Counted from the stretch's first letter, positions 42,312 to 55,059 are shown. The stretch is DNA of 64,000 nt from Arsenophonus sp046530785 (GCA_046530785.1 JBHEQT010000003.1:118925-182924); one strand, 5' to 3'. Made by a program: numbers and translations. Notes: generated from the letters alone by a model not told the origin.

Positions 42312-44192
42312 TTAATAAATTTCAGTACAATTTAAACAAAATACATAGCGATTTTGTGGATCATTCATATACCTGTAAATTTTGATTTGTTTTTGAATAT
42401 TATTAACTTCTTTTTTAGAAAGTAACAATTTTAATCTATAAGGAATCATTGAATCAGTGCTTGAAATTAATTCAAGTATTAATTGATCAATAAAAGAATA
42501 TTCAGGTTTCATCCAATTAAGTAAAGGTTCGTTAACTTTAGCTAATTCAGCTGCTTTATTTACTGCATCGTCAAAATCACCCAGTTTATCAACTAAACCA
42601 TTTTGTAGCGCATCAGATCCTATCCATATCCTTCCTTGAGCTATTTTTTCTATTTCTTCTAAAGTTTTATGGCGCGCTTGAGAAACGTATTCTATAAAAG
42701 TATGATAGCCATTTTCAATACTCATTTGCATCATATCAGAAAATTGTTTATTAATTCCTTTTGTTATTGAGATATCCGATAATGGCGTAGTAGAGACACC
42801 ATCAGTATAAACACCGATTGTATTTAAGTTTTTTTCAAAGGTATTTATTAAACCAAAAATACCAATTGATCCAGTTAAAGTTGTAGGACTGGCAATAATA
42901 TAATTGCCAGCTGTTGAAATCCAATAACCACCTGATGCTGCTACCCCCCCCATCGAGACTACAATTGGTTTATTAGAATCACGAGCAGCAATCAGTTCAT
43001 TACGTATCGATTCTGAAGCTGTAACACTACCTCCAGGACTATTAACCCGTAAAATAATTGCTTTGATATTTGGATTAAGTCTTGCGTTACGTATTTGTGC
43101 TACAGTTGTTTCGCTACCAACCATACCGGGTTCTTTTGGTCCATTAATAATAGCTCCTTGTACAATTATTACAGCAATATTACCAGATTGATCATCTGAT
43201 TTTTTTTGTTGTATTAGTTTACTTTGTTGTGATTGCTTATCTTTATAATCATAAATACTAATGTAATTAAAATGCTGATCTTTATCGTTCCAGCCAAATT
43301 TTTTGCTTAACTCTTTTTCTATTACTGCACTAGTAAAAATATAATCAATTAATTTTTGTTTAACCGCATATTTCGCACCGTCACCATTGACGCTTTTCAT
43401 ATTTTTAATTAATTTATCGGTACCTGGGAAGATATTTTCTAATTTTGTTTGTCGATTTTTAGACACTGTTGATAAATAATGGTGCCATAGTAAATCGATC
43501 CAGACTTTATCTGCTTCACGTGCTTTTGATGACATATTGTTACGAATAAATGGTTCTACTGCTGATTTATAGGTACCAATACGGAAAATATGGGTATTAA
43601 CTTTTAAATTATCCAGTAGAGTTTTGTAATAAAGTTTATTAGTTGAAAAACCATAAATTCCGACATAACCTTGTTGTGACATATAAATTTTATTGGCAAA
43701 GCTGGCTAAATAATATTGTAATTGATTATAACCATTACCCACTGCGTAAATAGGTTTTCCAAATTTTTTAAACTCTGTCAACGCTTTACCAATATATTCT
43801 AAAGATGATTGTTCAGAATTAATCAGATTATCCAATTGCAAAACTATACCGGTAATTTTATCGTCATATGTTGCCCGTCGAATAATATCTACAATGTCAA
43901 ATAAGGAGTGTTCTTGCATTCTTTTAGTTGATGATCCTAATAATTCTCGACTAATTTTATTAAGAGGATTAGGGGTAGAAATTTGATCAACAATGATACC
44001 TTGTAATTCAATAAGTAATGCTCCATGGTATGGTTTACTAGAATTTTTTTCATTCATATAGAAAAAATAAATGTTTGCTAGAATAAAGACAAAAAAAATA
44101 CAAACAAAACTCATGACAAATCGTCTAATAAAATTAAGTAATTTCCAACTAAATTTAAAAAATATTACGATTAAATTCCATGGATTTAGCAT
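42312..44192 (-). CDS. sppA: Signal peptide peptidase SppA (protease IV)
   Basis: Inner-membrane serine protease, tetrameric in E. coli, that digests cleaved signal peptides. The 626 residues compare with 618. One N-terminal membrane segment at about 22-46; tandem S49 domains with catalytic lysine K209 (RIGTYKSAVEP) and nucleophile S420 (SMGGVAASGGYW). About 11 extra residues, rich in Q and K, lie in the linker at 317-337. Ends NDPQNRYVFCLNC like E. coli. Eight consecutive G on the coding strand (42944-42951) encode MGGV beside the nucleophile, a potential slippage site. Confidence 0.97.
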   Translation of the reverse strand: MLNPWNLIVIFFKFSWKLLNFIRRFVMSFVCIFFVFILANIYFFYMNEKNSSKPYHGALLIELQGIIVDQISTPNPLNKISRELLGSSTKRMQEHSLFDIVDIIRRATYDDKITGIVLQLDNLINSEQSSLEYIGKALTEFKKFGKPIYAVGNGYNQLQYYLASFANKIYMSQQGYVGIYGFSTNKLYYKTLLDNLKVNTHIFRIGTYKSAVEPFIRNNMSSKAREADKVWIDLLWHHYLSTVSKNRQTKLENIFPGTDKLIKNMKSVNGDGAKYAVKQKLIDYIFTSAVIEKELSKKFGWNDKDQHFNYISIYDYKDKQSQQSKLIQQKKSDDQSGNIAVIIVQGAIINGPKEPGMVGSETTVAQIRNARLNPNIKAIILRVNSPGGSVTASESIRNELIAARDSNKPIVVSMGGVAASGGYWISTAGNYIIASPTTLTGSIGIFGLINTFEKNLNTIGVYTDGVSTTPLSDISITKGINKQFSDMMQMSIENGYHTFIEYVSQARHKTLEEIEKIAQGRIWIGSDALQNGLVDKLGDFDDAVNKAAELAKVNEPLLNWMKPEYSFIDQLILELISSTDSMIPYRLKLLLSKKEVNNIQKQIKIYRYMNDPQNRYVFCLNCTEIY

Positions 44193-45130
44193 GCGATCTC
44201 CAATTATATGATCAACATATTTATATTAAAATAATAATAAAATAATTGTTAGACATAAGTCATAAAACAACAAAAATAATATTTTTATTGTTTTGAGGTG
44301 AATAAAATATTTTCGTAATTTACTTAAGAGTAAAAATATATTTTTATAAAAAAGTTTTTAATAATAGTTATTTTACATTGTTTGATACTATTCAATTGAT
44401 TGTAATAAGATTTAATCTTAAAAAAGAGAATATCTAAGAATTTTTAAAACTATTATTAATTTCATTCTATGAGTCATCTAACAATACTATTACCTGAATG
44501 GCAAATAATAGATAATATTTTATCAGTTGAAATTCAAAAAGTTGATTATAGTATGTTTAAAAGGCCATTAAATTTTTATTTATTTAAAATAAAGGTTGTA
44601 TGAATTTATTTAATTATTTGAAAAGAATTAATTAATGCTAATTTAGTAAAGCAGTTAAAAACTGAAATGTAATTATAATTATAATATTATTTTAAATTAT
44701 TTCTATTATTAAAAAATTAATCCCCGATTTAAAAATTTTTATTAAAAATAAATTCTTAATAAGAATTGTTTGTCTTAATACTTTTAAGATAAAAATTTGT
44801 TAAGGACTTAATAAAACTATCATGTAACGAATTCTTATCTGATTTATCAATTTTATTTTACGATTTCTTGTTAATATTGTTATTTTTCTTTATTATTTAC
44901 GAATTTAAAATTCAATTCAATAATAAATAGATCTTTTATAAGATTATGAAAAATTTTTCATCTTATTTTAAATAAGTAATTTTCTATCAAAAATCAAATT
45001 AATTCAAATTAAATCAAAGAGTAGAAATTATATTTATAAAATTTCTAAAAATAGATTTTTGATTATTTTCTATAGTAAATTTTTGGGGAGAATTAATATT
45101 CTTTCTTCTCATTTTTAATGAAAAGAACTA

Positions 45131-45380
45131 TGAAAATTGCTGTTTCTGATTTTGGTTATACCTTAAAATTATCAATACAATAGATTTTACATAAATAATA
45201 GATAAAATTCACTTGATTTTTTCTTATTAATTTGGCACTACTCCTCTTCTGTGAAATCAGAGATATTATCTAATTATTTCTTAAATTCATTATGAATATT
45301 TCATCTAAGTTTTCTGGTTAATAAAATTGCAATTATTATTATTCCACAGAAAGTAATTGAATATTTGCGTATAGTTTTTA
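45131..45380 (+). pseudogene. ugd: Possible ugd relic (UDP-glucose 6-dehydrogenase, N-terminal part)
   Basis: Begins MKIAVSDFGYTLKLSIQ, close to the Rossmann start MKITISGTGYVGLS of Ugd. Then CEIRDII.LFL near 45252 (DKEIQQFL) and IAIIIIPQ near 45327-45350 (DYVIIATPT). The distances fit Ugd if about ten codons were lost after the first anchor. The remainder is unreadable, and an lpxL-like relic occupies the opposite strand downstream, so only the start would survive. Moderate to weak. Confidence 0.37.
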
Positions 45381-46205
45381 TTTTAAGATTGTTTTCAATG
45401 ACTAGTTAAGTAGGTTTATTTAATTTAAACTAAAAATAATCTATGTTATATCTTAAGAGTAAGAAGTACTTATTAATATATTTAAAGTTTAAAATAGCAT
45501 TTCTTTTAGAAATCATTCAATTATCGTCTAACTAAATTATTAGGAGTTTCTATTCATACAATACCAGATAAAAAAATTTATTTTAATATTATTTGATTAA
45601 TTATTTAATTTATATATCAATTAAATAAATTTAGTTTTAGAATTGGTAAATATTGAAGGTATTAACAAATAATGAAATATAATAAGTTTTAGTTTTTTAG
45701 ATAATTTAACTAAAATCTGTAAGAAGATTAATTTACTGGAAATATTATTCTTTTAAAAAAGTAGCTGAAATTATATTTCATATTGAAAATTTATTGAGAA
45801 AAATGAGTGTGTGTATAAGTTTAAAATCAACGTAATTTAATATTCTATCTATTTTTAGAATAACTAAATAACATATATCTTTATAAGAAAATTTTATGTA
45901 ATTTTGAAAATTAAGAGAGTTATTAATAGATAATTTAGTAAATATTTATTAAGAGAAAATTTCTTATAAAGAAATAAATTTATTTTTTATTTTATTTTCT
46001 TAATTAAATAATCCAAACTTAATAAAGTAATAATTCAACTTTTAAATTATAAAAATTTATTATCTTTTAATTCCATTTTTATGAAAAAAGGCAAGGTTAG
46101 TTACGCTCATATTTTTACAGTTTATCAAAATAAAATTATTAAAAACAATAAGATTTATTGTGTATGGTTTTGATTTGTAATATGAAAATTAGTATATTAG
46201 TCATC

Positions 46206-46433
46206 CTACTGTGACAAATTTAACCGAAGTCTTATAATTTTATTTCGCACATTTCTCATTAATTTGAATTTACCAATTATTTCTAAAAATAGAAATTTAA
46301 AGATCTGAGGGAAAGGGAAGATTATTAAGCAACTTAATAAGTAATTAATATATACTATTTTAGGATAATTGAATACTATATATTCGATCCTAATTAATAG
46401 AAAAATTATTTCTAGATGAAATAATATTTTCAT
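46206..46433 (-). pseudogene. lpxL/lpxP-type acyltransferase relic, N-terminal fragment
   Basis: An open 75-codon stretch reads YPKIV..YLLSCLIIFPFPQIFKF then GKFKL..VRNKIIRLRLNL, matching HPRYW..VLWLVVQLPYPVIYRL and GKLAL..RRAKIVHRNLEL of the lipid A late acyltransferases LpxL and LpxP (membrane anchor and following helix). It stops at 46206 before the catalytic HX4D motif, and the following DNA is disrupted. I see no functional start or catalytic domain, so it is read as a broken remnant. Which paralogue is uncertain. Confidence 0.5.
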
Positions 46434-47566
46434 ATTTTTTATGAAAATAGTTTGTTTAGCGATTTTAGATTAGTAACTTTAAGATCTAAATCAATCCTTA
46501 AAACTATTGAAAGATTAATAATAATCTTAATTGAATTTTACTGCATGTATCTCTGTATTGGATCTTGAGATTAGATAGCAGATTATTTTATAATCTATAT
46601 ATATATGATGGAAGAGTTTATATATTACTTTTAGTATCTGAGATGGGGATTATATATAAAATTATATTTATCTGTTAAACGAGTTTAAACATGTGCTATT
46701 TAACAGTTGATAAATAAATATAAAATATTCATATCAGTATCTTACAACTAAGATAAGTGAATCTTCTGTTTATAATTTATCAGAATAAAAAAAATTTATC
46801 TGCTCTTATCTTCCTCATTATAGAGCTATTAGGAATAATCATTTAATCATCTTTGTCTATTGTATATTTAAAAAAGAATTAAGAATTATCTTCTTATCTT
46901 ATTTATTATTATCTTTGTAAATTGCAAAGAAAAATATGGATTAAATCTTCAAAAGTTTTCATATATTAAAATTATATAAATAATATATAAAACTTGTTAT
47001 TTATAATTGTTTCCGATTATTTTTATTTACCGAAAAATTATTTCGTAAATCATTATATAATATTATATCATTTCTATTTATGAGATTGGATTAATAAAGT
47101 TAAAAATAATCTAAACTAGATAAAATAATTTATTTGATGATAAAAGTTAATACATATTACATTATGTTTTCTAAATACAAAAAGAAAGAGAAAAACCATT
47201 CTTAAGAAGAAAATATAGATTTTCCCAGTTGATTTATTATTAAGATACTATCTATTTTATATTCATTGAAAATTTTATAAATAAATTATTAAAGAAGATT
47301 TCTAGTGAGAAAGTTTATCAACAATATTTATTTTATTAAATATTGTTGAAATTAAATTTAGGTAACAAGAAAAAAAAGGATGCTAATAAATCTTGAGATA
47401 TTATTAAAAAATAAGTTTAAAAATAAATTTATTTTGAAAGAAAAGTGAAGTAGTTAGAGAAAAAAATTAAACATAAAGATCATTATATTATAGGAAAAAT
47501 TTTTTCTTCCATAAAAAAGTATTTTCTAGGTTTTTAAGATAAATCGCTTTTAAAGTTATTAAGAAA

Positions 47567-47597
47567 AAGGTTGTTTTATAAGAGATAAAACAACTTT
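47567..47597 (-). terminator. Orphan intrinsic terminator
   Basis: Thirteen-pair stem (47567-47579 with 47585-47597, one G-U) and a five-base loop. On the minus strand it is followed by TTTCTTAATAAC. No living gene on either side; it probably ended a lost minus-strand gene. Confidence 0.5.
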
Positions 47598-48606
47598 ACA
47601 AAAGGTATTACTAATTTAATATTTAAAAAAAATTTTAGGTAAAACCATCTTTACTTTGGTATCTGAAAAGACCTATTTAAAATTTTATTAGTATCGATGA
47701 TACCATTAATTACTATTAGTTCTTACTGAAAAGTAAAATTTATCAAGATAAATAAAATACTTTATCATTATTATGATAATATTGGCTAACTCAGGAAAAG
47801 TTAATCCAACAAGTAAAATAATAAGTTGATTTGGATCATATTACGATTTAATCCGATTACAGAATATAAAAATAGAAAGTTATCAATAAAGAAAAAAGAT
47901 AGATAAAAAATAAGATTAAATAATAGGTTAAAATCAAGTTTATTTATCTTATACTAATTTAATTTTTGCAAGTTTTAAGTATGATTTAAAATCATTTTAT
48001 ATGATTGATATCATAATTAATTTTTTTAAAATTTGTTTTATGAAAAATTTCTATATAAAATTCATAAAAAATAAAATTAAAAAATTAAAATTTAAAATAA
48101 ATCTTTCTATGTACGATATCTATCGAATAATATAGATTTTTTATATTTTGGAATTGGATAAGACTGACTATTTAATTCAAAAATTTTATTTTTATAATGC
48201 TTTTGAATAACTAAAATTAACATAATCCCGCATATAAAATAGATTAAAAAATCAACATTAGTAAATTATTTTATTTATGATGTACCAAATACAAGTTTTT
48301 CTAGTTTTGTTTCAATCTCTAAATAAAAAGTCTTAAATTTTAGGAAATAAAGATGAATTTTTTATATCAGAAAGAAAATTTCAATATTCATCGAAATTTT
48401 TAAAAATGGATGAATATCGTCTCCGATGATTTCTTAAAATTAATGTTTATTTTTCATGTTTATTTCTTAAATTTATTATAATTAAGTATATTAAGATATA
48501 CCATTTGTTTATATTCTAATATTTTTTTTATTGGAAATCGATAAGAAGGTATCGATCTTATATTAATTAATTCTTTTACCATGCATATATTTTCTTATGT
48601 CAAAAA

Positions 48607-48637
48607 ATATACTTTTTAGAGACTCTAAAAAGTATAT
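48607..48637 (-). terminator. Orphan intrinsic terminator, perfect 14-bp stem
   Basis: Exact 14-base arms (48607-48620 and 48624-48637) around a three-base loop. On the minus strand the stem runs into TTTTTTGACATAAG, a proper T-tract. Best terminator in the desert, with no gene left upstream of it. Confidence 0.6.
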
Positions 48638-51600
48638 CTCTAGAGAATAAGAATTGATACCATTTCCAGTAATAACGGATATAATCATAACTAATAGCGA
48701 CTAAATATAAAATATTATGAATTTTATTCAAGTAATGATACTCTATTACTCAAATATTGATGATTATTTTTATATCGAGTATCTATTTATTATTTTTTTG
48801 ATTAACCTTTCACAAATTATGGAGAGATAAATATAATAATTTTAATTTAAAACTTTTCCTGTAATGTATATACATACAGTAGGTGAGAACAAGTTCAATT
48901 TTTGATTTGATCTTTTATTTAGTATTAAAATATATTAATTTCAAAAGAAATAAAATACTAACTAATTATTAGTTTTGCTTAAAATATACCTAAAATTTAG
49001 GTGGAATTATGAAAATAATTTGTTGACAAATTAGAATTCTAAAAGAATTTCATCTGTTCTGTTTCCTTATTATTTAATATTTTTAATGCCAATAAATCGT
49101 TAAAATTTTTTTATTTATAATTTTGATTAAAGTATTTATGTGAAATGATCAAGCAATGAAAAAATATTTTTATGTATCTTTTCTGCTTTATTCAAGGTTA
49201 ATATTCGATAAATGATTAGTTTTATCCATTCTGATACTTTTGATTTTAATTAAGTAAACCAATTACTCTACTTATCTTTTAAGATATAAATCAATAATTA
49301 GGAAAAAATATATATAACCAATATAATAAATTATATTTTTATGTTAAATGTAAGAATAATACTTATATTAATATATAAGTATTTTATATTTTTTCCGAAA
49401 GTAAGCTTTAATTAAAAAGATTGATTAGTAATTTCTAGATTTTATTAGGAACAAATATTAATTAATCTCAAAATTAAAATTTATCTTTATCTATTTATAT
49501 CATACAAAATAGAAATAAAGTTTTTCTGAAATTAAGAAATTTTTTACTAATTTTTATAAATACTAAATTATATTCCATTAGAAAAATATTCTATAAAATG
49601 GATATTTCATTAAAAAATTCTTTTTTTAGAATTTTTTAATGATTAAAATTTTAAATTTTTAAAAAATGTTTATATATAATGATATTTTTATCTTAATATT
49701 TTTAACTAAAATTTTCTATTGCTGAACAATGATTAGTTTCTATATTTTAAAATAGAAATATACTGATATATAATAAATTTTTATTTATAAAATTTTATAA
49801 CCTTAAAAAGGATATTCTTGCTTAAGGCAATTATTAAATAAAATGAATTTTATTAATAACTTTACATAATATGAATTTTAAAAAATATAAAATATTTTAT
49901 TTATCAGTAAATATTTAAAATTCAAATTATTCAATTTAACATATAAACTTATATGAATTTAGTATTTAAGTTTAATAAAATAAAAACTATATGAAAATTA
50001 AATATTAATAGTATTATTTAATTCATTTAATTAATGAATTTAATTAAAAATCTTTAATTATTTATTTAATTTTAATTAAAGATTTTAGCTTTAAGAAATT
50101 ATAAAAAGAAATTATTTTAAATTTTATCTCATCAATAGATTATTAGTTATATTTTAGGATTTAAAATATTTAATAATTAATATTCAATATTTAGATTAGA
50201 AGATCTCTATTTTTTAAAAAAATTTCTATATAAATCAGAAAATATTTATATTTATAATATTATTATTTTAATAAGATCCATTATATATAAAATTATATTA
50301 TATAATATTTTGTTTAAAATATTAAATATTATCTTAACGATAGTAGGATAGGAAATTTTTAATAAATTTTATTTATAGAAAAAATAAATTACTATTATAT
50401 ATTAATAATGAATTTTTAATATTGTAATATTTATTATTATTATATAGTAATAACTTAATAAAGTTTTATTAAATAATATTTATTAATACGTAAAATAAAA
50501 CGTGACTATAAGAGAGAATAAAATTTCTACTTTTAAAGTAGAACAGAAGATTTTTAATGTAAATTAATATAAATAATTATTAAATTAATTTAATCTATAA
50601 ATATTTTAAAATTTATAAATTAACATTTTATATAATTTTACCAATAGATGATATTAAATAAAATAGTTTTTATTTTAAGAACCAATCATATCTCTAGTAT
50701 TTAAATTGATTTATTGATTTTATAAAAATCAATTAATAGATAAGTAATCAATATTATAAAGAAAATTTCTATTAATTTAAATACTAAAAATAAAAATCTT
50801 TTTAAAATAACAATTTCTTGAATAAATAAGATTTTAAATCTTAAATAAAAATAAAATATCTATTAAAATTTAATAAATTAATTAAAAGGATGTTATTATA
50901 TCCTAGTTAACTTTTATTAATAAAAGTTAACTATAAATAAGATTATTTATTGTAAATAATTAGTTAACGTAATTTAATTTGTAATTTTTATTTAATAAGA
51001 ATTACAAAATCTTAAATATAGTATACTTACTCTATATACAAAATACTATTTGATAGTAATTAAATTTAACAATTGTTTATCTATTCCGATAAATCTATCG
51101 GTTATATCCCGAAAAATAAATAAGTTAAATGTGTTAAATTACTGATGTGAAACTACAAAATTTTTCATATACAATAATGTATTTTTAAAAAATAGGTTAA
51201 TAACAAAGTTTACTTAAACTACTTTAATATTGGCATCAATTTTTTCAAATTTTCTCTAGGCATTTCTATTAATTATTATTTTGAAAGATCATAGGAACTA
51301 ATGATTTATCTCTTATTAGTTCCAAACTGAAAGTGAATAATATAAAATTTAATTTTATAGAATTTACTGAATGGATAAAAAAAAAGAAATAACTTTATTT
51401 TTATCCATGAAAAACTTTGAGGTTCCCTTTTTTAACCAAAGAGAAAGAATTTTTATGATTTTCTACTTTTATGAAATATCTCTAGAAAAATTTGATAAAA
51501 TTTTTAATATCTAGAACAATAGTCTCTTATGATAATAAAGTGATGAATTTTTAGAAAAATCTTTTGTTTATTCGTACTATATCAAAATGTGCTGTGATAC

Positions 51601-53660
51601 ATTTTAGATTTTATAGTCATACTTGCTACATAAATATCCACTTAATTACGATACTTATCTCTGAATATGATTTAGCGACTACATTTTTTCTCGTACCAAG
51701 AACAAAAAATCATAAATATTATTTATTAAATTGTTGGAAAGTTAAAATATATAAATATTGATAAGAAAATAAATAAATGATATTAATATTTTTAAAACTA
51801 AAAAACAAATTCAGTTCTATTAAAAGGATATAAAGATATAACCTTCTCTTTTCTAGAAAAGTTTCTTGAATTTGGAAAAGTTCTAAAAATCAATAGCACT
51901 CATTAATATAGCTTCATAAATCGATACTTTAGAACTATTGTATAGTGTCATGAAAGATTATGAATAGGAAATTTTTAAGAAAAAGTGCAAGATTGATTGG
52001 AGGGAGAGTACGAATAGTTCCTTTATAATATGGTATTCACTTTTATAAGAGTATCTTTTGAGTTTTTAATAAAATTATTCTATAGAGATACCTACTTAGA
52101 ATATGAAAAATTAGAATGTCGCTATTTGTTTATATTGAAATTCTTAATTATTCTTAACTCTTTCTCAAAAAATAGAAATGATTTGTATCATTAATCTATT
52201 CCCGTAATTTTATTGTTCAAAAAATTCTTTTATAATAGTAAATAATGTAAAAATTTTTTATAAATATTAAAAATATTATTAGATTTTAATCTTTTTACAA
52301 AAATATAATTTCTATATTATACCTTTTATTCTAGTTAAGAAATGTGATTTTTAAAATCTATTAAAATTATTTAAAATTAAAATTCTTTTGTTACTGCGAA
52401 TCACATTTCATTATTTGAATATTGATTTAATTAAATAATTTATCTGAAAACTTTAACAAAAATTTTATCTTTATATTTATTTTAATTATTTAAAGAACGT
52501 TACTAAATAATACCTCAATCATTATTAATACTTTTATAATTTATCTATTTTATTTATTGATTTTGAATAAAATATATAATTATTAAAATAATAAATAATT
52601 TTTCTAATTATTAGATTCAGTATAAAATCCTTAAAATAATTTTAAAAAAATAAAATAAGGAAATTTATTTCTTGTTAAAATAACAATATAAAAAATATTA
52701 AAATTAATTATATTTTTCACTTATAGTGAATTAGAGAATATTAATTTTAAAAGATAAACAGTTTTATTCTTATAATTAAAGAACCGATTAAGTAATTTAA
52801 TTTAGTTCTTATAAAAGTTAAATTTTAAATGTTTATACTTTAATAATTCTATGAATTATCTTGATTTGTTTTATAATATTTAATTACGTTTCTGATATAA
52901 TTAATAAATATTTTAATATAAAATTAGTAAAAATAAAGTATGGATTTCTCCTCTCTGTAAGAGAGGAAATTAGTGGGAATTATTTAAAAATTATTATTGA
53001 ATCTAATAAGTTAATTTTTAATATATCAGAAAATCATCATATATAATTTTTTTAAACACTTTAAAACAACTACTCTTTTATCTGTTGATACTTTATATTT
53101 AATAAATAATAAAAATATTAAATAAAATATTTTAAAATTATAAAATTAATTATCGATAATTAAAAATATTAATAATATTAGATTAATATTTTATTTTATT
53201 AGTTATTATTTAATAAATATTAGAATATTTAAAAACAAATACTTTATTAATAAATTTAAGATGTTTAAATTTTAAATTTAATTAAAGTTATTTAATATTA
53301 AAATAAAAACGATTTCGTTATTTTATAGAAGACTTAATGTTAAAGTTTAAGATGAAAATAAATAATTTGAATTTTCATAATAAAATTAGTAGAACATTAT
53401 CTATTACTTATTAATAAGTAATAGATAATGAATAAAGATATCATTAATATAAGATATAAAATCGATAAAATAGAACAACTTTTATTTTTAATTTATTAAA
53501 TAGTGATATTTTACTTCTTTTAAAAAATTATTGATTTGAATCATTTTTCTAGTTTTCTATTTATTTTGTGTATTTTACTGTTATAGTTTATTAATCACTA
53601 AGAATTCTTAAAAAATTTATTTGATTTATTTTATTAACATGAGATATAGGTAATTTGAAA

Positions 53661-54575
53661 ATGCAATTTAAAAAAGCAAAAAAAAAAGTTAACAAAGTAG
53701 TTATTCCTGTTGCTGGATTAGGGACTCGTATGTTGCCAGCAACAAAAGCGATTCCTAAAGAAATGTTGCCTTTAGTGGATAAACCTCTTATTCAGTATGT
53801 AGTAAATGAATGTATATCTGCTGGTATACATGAAATTATATTAGTTACTCACTCTTCAAAAAATTCAATAGAAAACCATTTTGATACCAGTTTTGAACTG
53901 GAAGCGATTTTAGAAAAACGTGTGAAACGGCAATTATTAAATGATGTAAAATCCATATGCCCAAGTCATGTTACAATTATGCAAACAAGACAGGGTATCG
54001 CAAAAGGACTTGGGCATGCTATTTTATCTGCAAAACCATTGATAGGCGAGGAGCCTTTTGCTGTGGTTTTACCTGATGTAATTATTGATCAATATTCATC
54101 TGATTTGAAAAAATATAATTTAACAGCTATGTTGAAACGTTATTATGAAACATCAGCCAGTCAAATTCTTGTTGAACCGGTACTAATGGAGTATGTATCC
54201 AATTATGGTGTTGTAGATTGTGATAATTATGAATTAAAATCAGGTGAGAGTAAAATTATAAAAGGTGTTATTGAGAAACCTAAAATTAACGAAGCACCTT
54301 CTAATTTATCTATTGTTGGTCGTTATATATTGTCAGAAACAATATGGGATTTAATAGAAAAAATACCAATTGGTGCAGGTGATGAAATTCAGTTAACTGA
54401 TGCGATTGAAATGTTAATAGAACGAGAACTAGTTGAAGCTTACCATTTACAAGGTAAAAGTCATGATTGCGGTAATAAATTTGGTTACATGAAAGCATTT
54501 TTTGAATATAGCATACAACATGAATCTTTAGGTGATAAATTTTCATCCTGGGTAAAAAATACATTTGATTACTAA
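53661..54575 (+). CDS. galU: UTP-glucose-1-phosphate uridylyltransferase
   Basis: Makes UDP-glucose for LPS core, glycans and related products. The ATG at 53661 gives 304 residues (E. coli 302); a TTG at 53655 is also in frame but sits only four bases after the AGG. Nucleotidyltransferase motif GLGTRMLPATKAIPKEMLP at 19-37, QGIAKGLGHA near 116-125, VEKP-type IEKP near 206 and KSHDCGNKFGY near 271. Ten consecutive A (53678-53687) encode K7-K9. Convergent with hns, as in E. coli. Its possible partner ugd appears only as a relic. Confidence 0.97.
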   Translation: MQFKKAKKKVNKVVIPVAGLGTRMLPATKAIPKEMLPLVDKPLIQYVVNECISAGIHEIILVTHSSKNSIENHFDTSFELEAILEKRVKRQLLNDVKSICPSHVTIMQTRQGIAKGLGHAILSAKPLIGEEPFAVVLPDVIIDQYSSDLKKYNLTAMLKRYYETSASQILVEPVLMEYVSNYGVVDCDNYELKSGESKIIKGVIEKPKINEAPSNLSIVGRYILSETIWDLIEKIPIGAGDEIQLTDAIEMLIERELVEAYHLQGKSHDCGNKFGYMKAFFEYSIQHESLGDKFSSWVKNTFDY

Positions 54576-54907
54576 TCATCATTTTAATTTATTAAAATTA
54601 ATAGAAATCCTATATTAATTTTATAAGATACTATCTATTTCATTAAATATTTATCTAAAATAATAAATTATTATTTGATAAAATATGGATTTATTCACTT
54701 ATCTATATAAGATAAGTATACAATATACATATTATAAAAAGTTTTCTATAGTAGATATATACCTCTTATATAGAGTAGTAATTTATTATTTATAGTAAAT
54801 TATTCATAATAAATAAAAATTTAAAGTTAATGATCTAATAAAAAATAAGAATTACTATAAGTTAACAACAAATATTAAATAAATAAATTTATGACAATAA
54901 AAATAAC

Positions 54908-54971
54908 TACTACTATTTTTAGTAGTAATACTTAAAATATTTAAATAATGAAATTTACATTAAATTTCATT
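54908..54971. terminator. Two hairpins between convergent galU and hns
   Basis: First: 8-base arms 54908-54915 and 54920-54927 with a TTTT loop. Second: perfect 11-base arms 54947-54957 and 54961-54971 with a CAT loop. A third weak stem (ATCCCT with AGGGAT) follows near 54978-55002. They lie in the 480-base gap between the two convergent genes and probably provide bidirectional termination. Nothing else is seen in this gap. Confidence 0.45.
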
Positions 54972-55059
54972 TAAGATAATCCCTCCTTTAATAGATAAGG
55001 GATATGTTTATTATTTTGATTATCCTTTGATTTAAACAGGAATTTTTTATTTTTATATT

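Larger units (their letters stand above)
44193..53660. other. Longest desert, sppA to galU
   Basis: About 9.5 kb with no intact gene. Two short relics (ugd-like at 45131, lpxL-like at 46206) and two orphan terminators (47.57 and 48.61 kb) are listed separately. At 44470-44604 an open stretch reads MSHLTILLPEWQIIDNILSV; at 47773 a fragment reads MIILANSGKVNPTSKIIS; neither is recognised. Open frames at 51564-51761 and 52861-53046 show no family features and look like chance. Confidence 0.45.

Noticed and set aside
51564..51761. 65-codon plus-strand open frame
   Set aside because: No ribosome-binding site, no recognisable domain, composition as expected from the surrounding desert.
52861..53046. 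61-codon plus-strand open frame upstream of galU
   Set aside because: Tested against RssB, which precedes galU in E. coli, without agreement; no other support.
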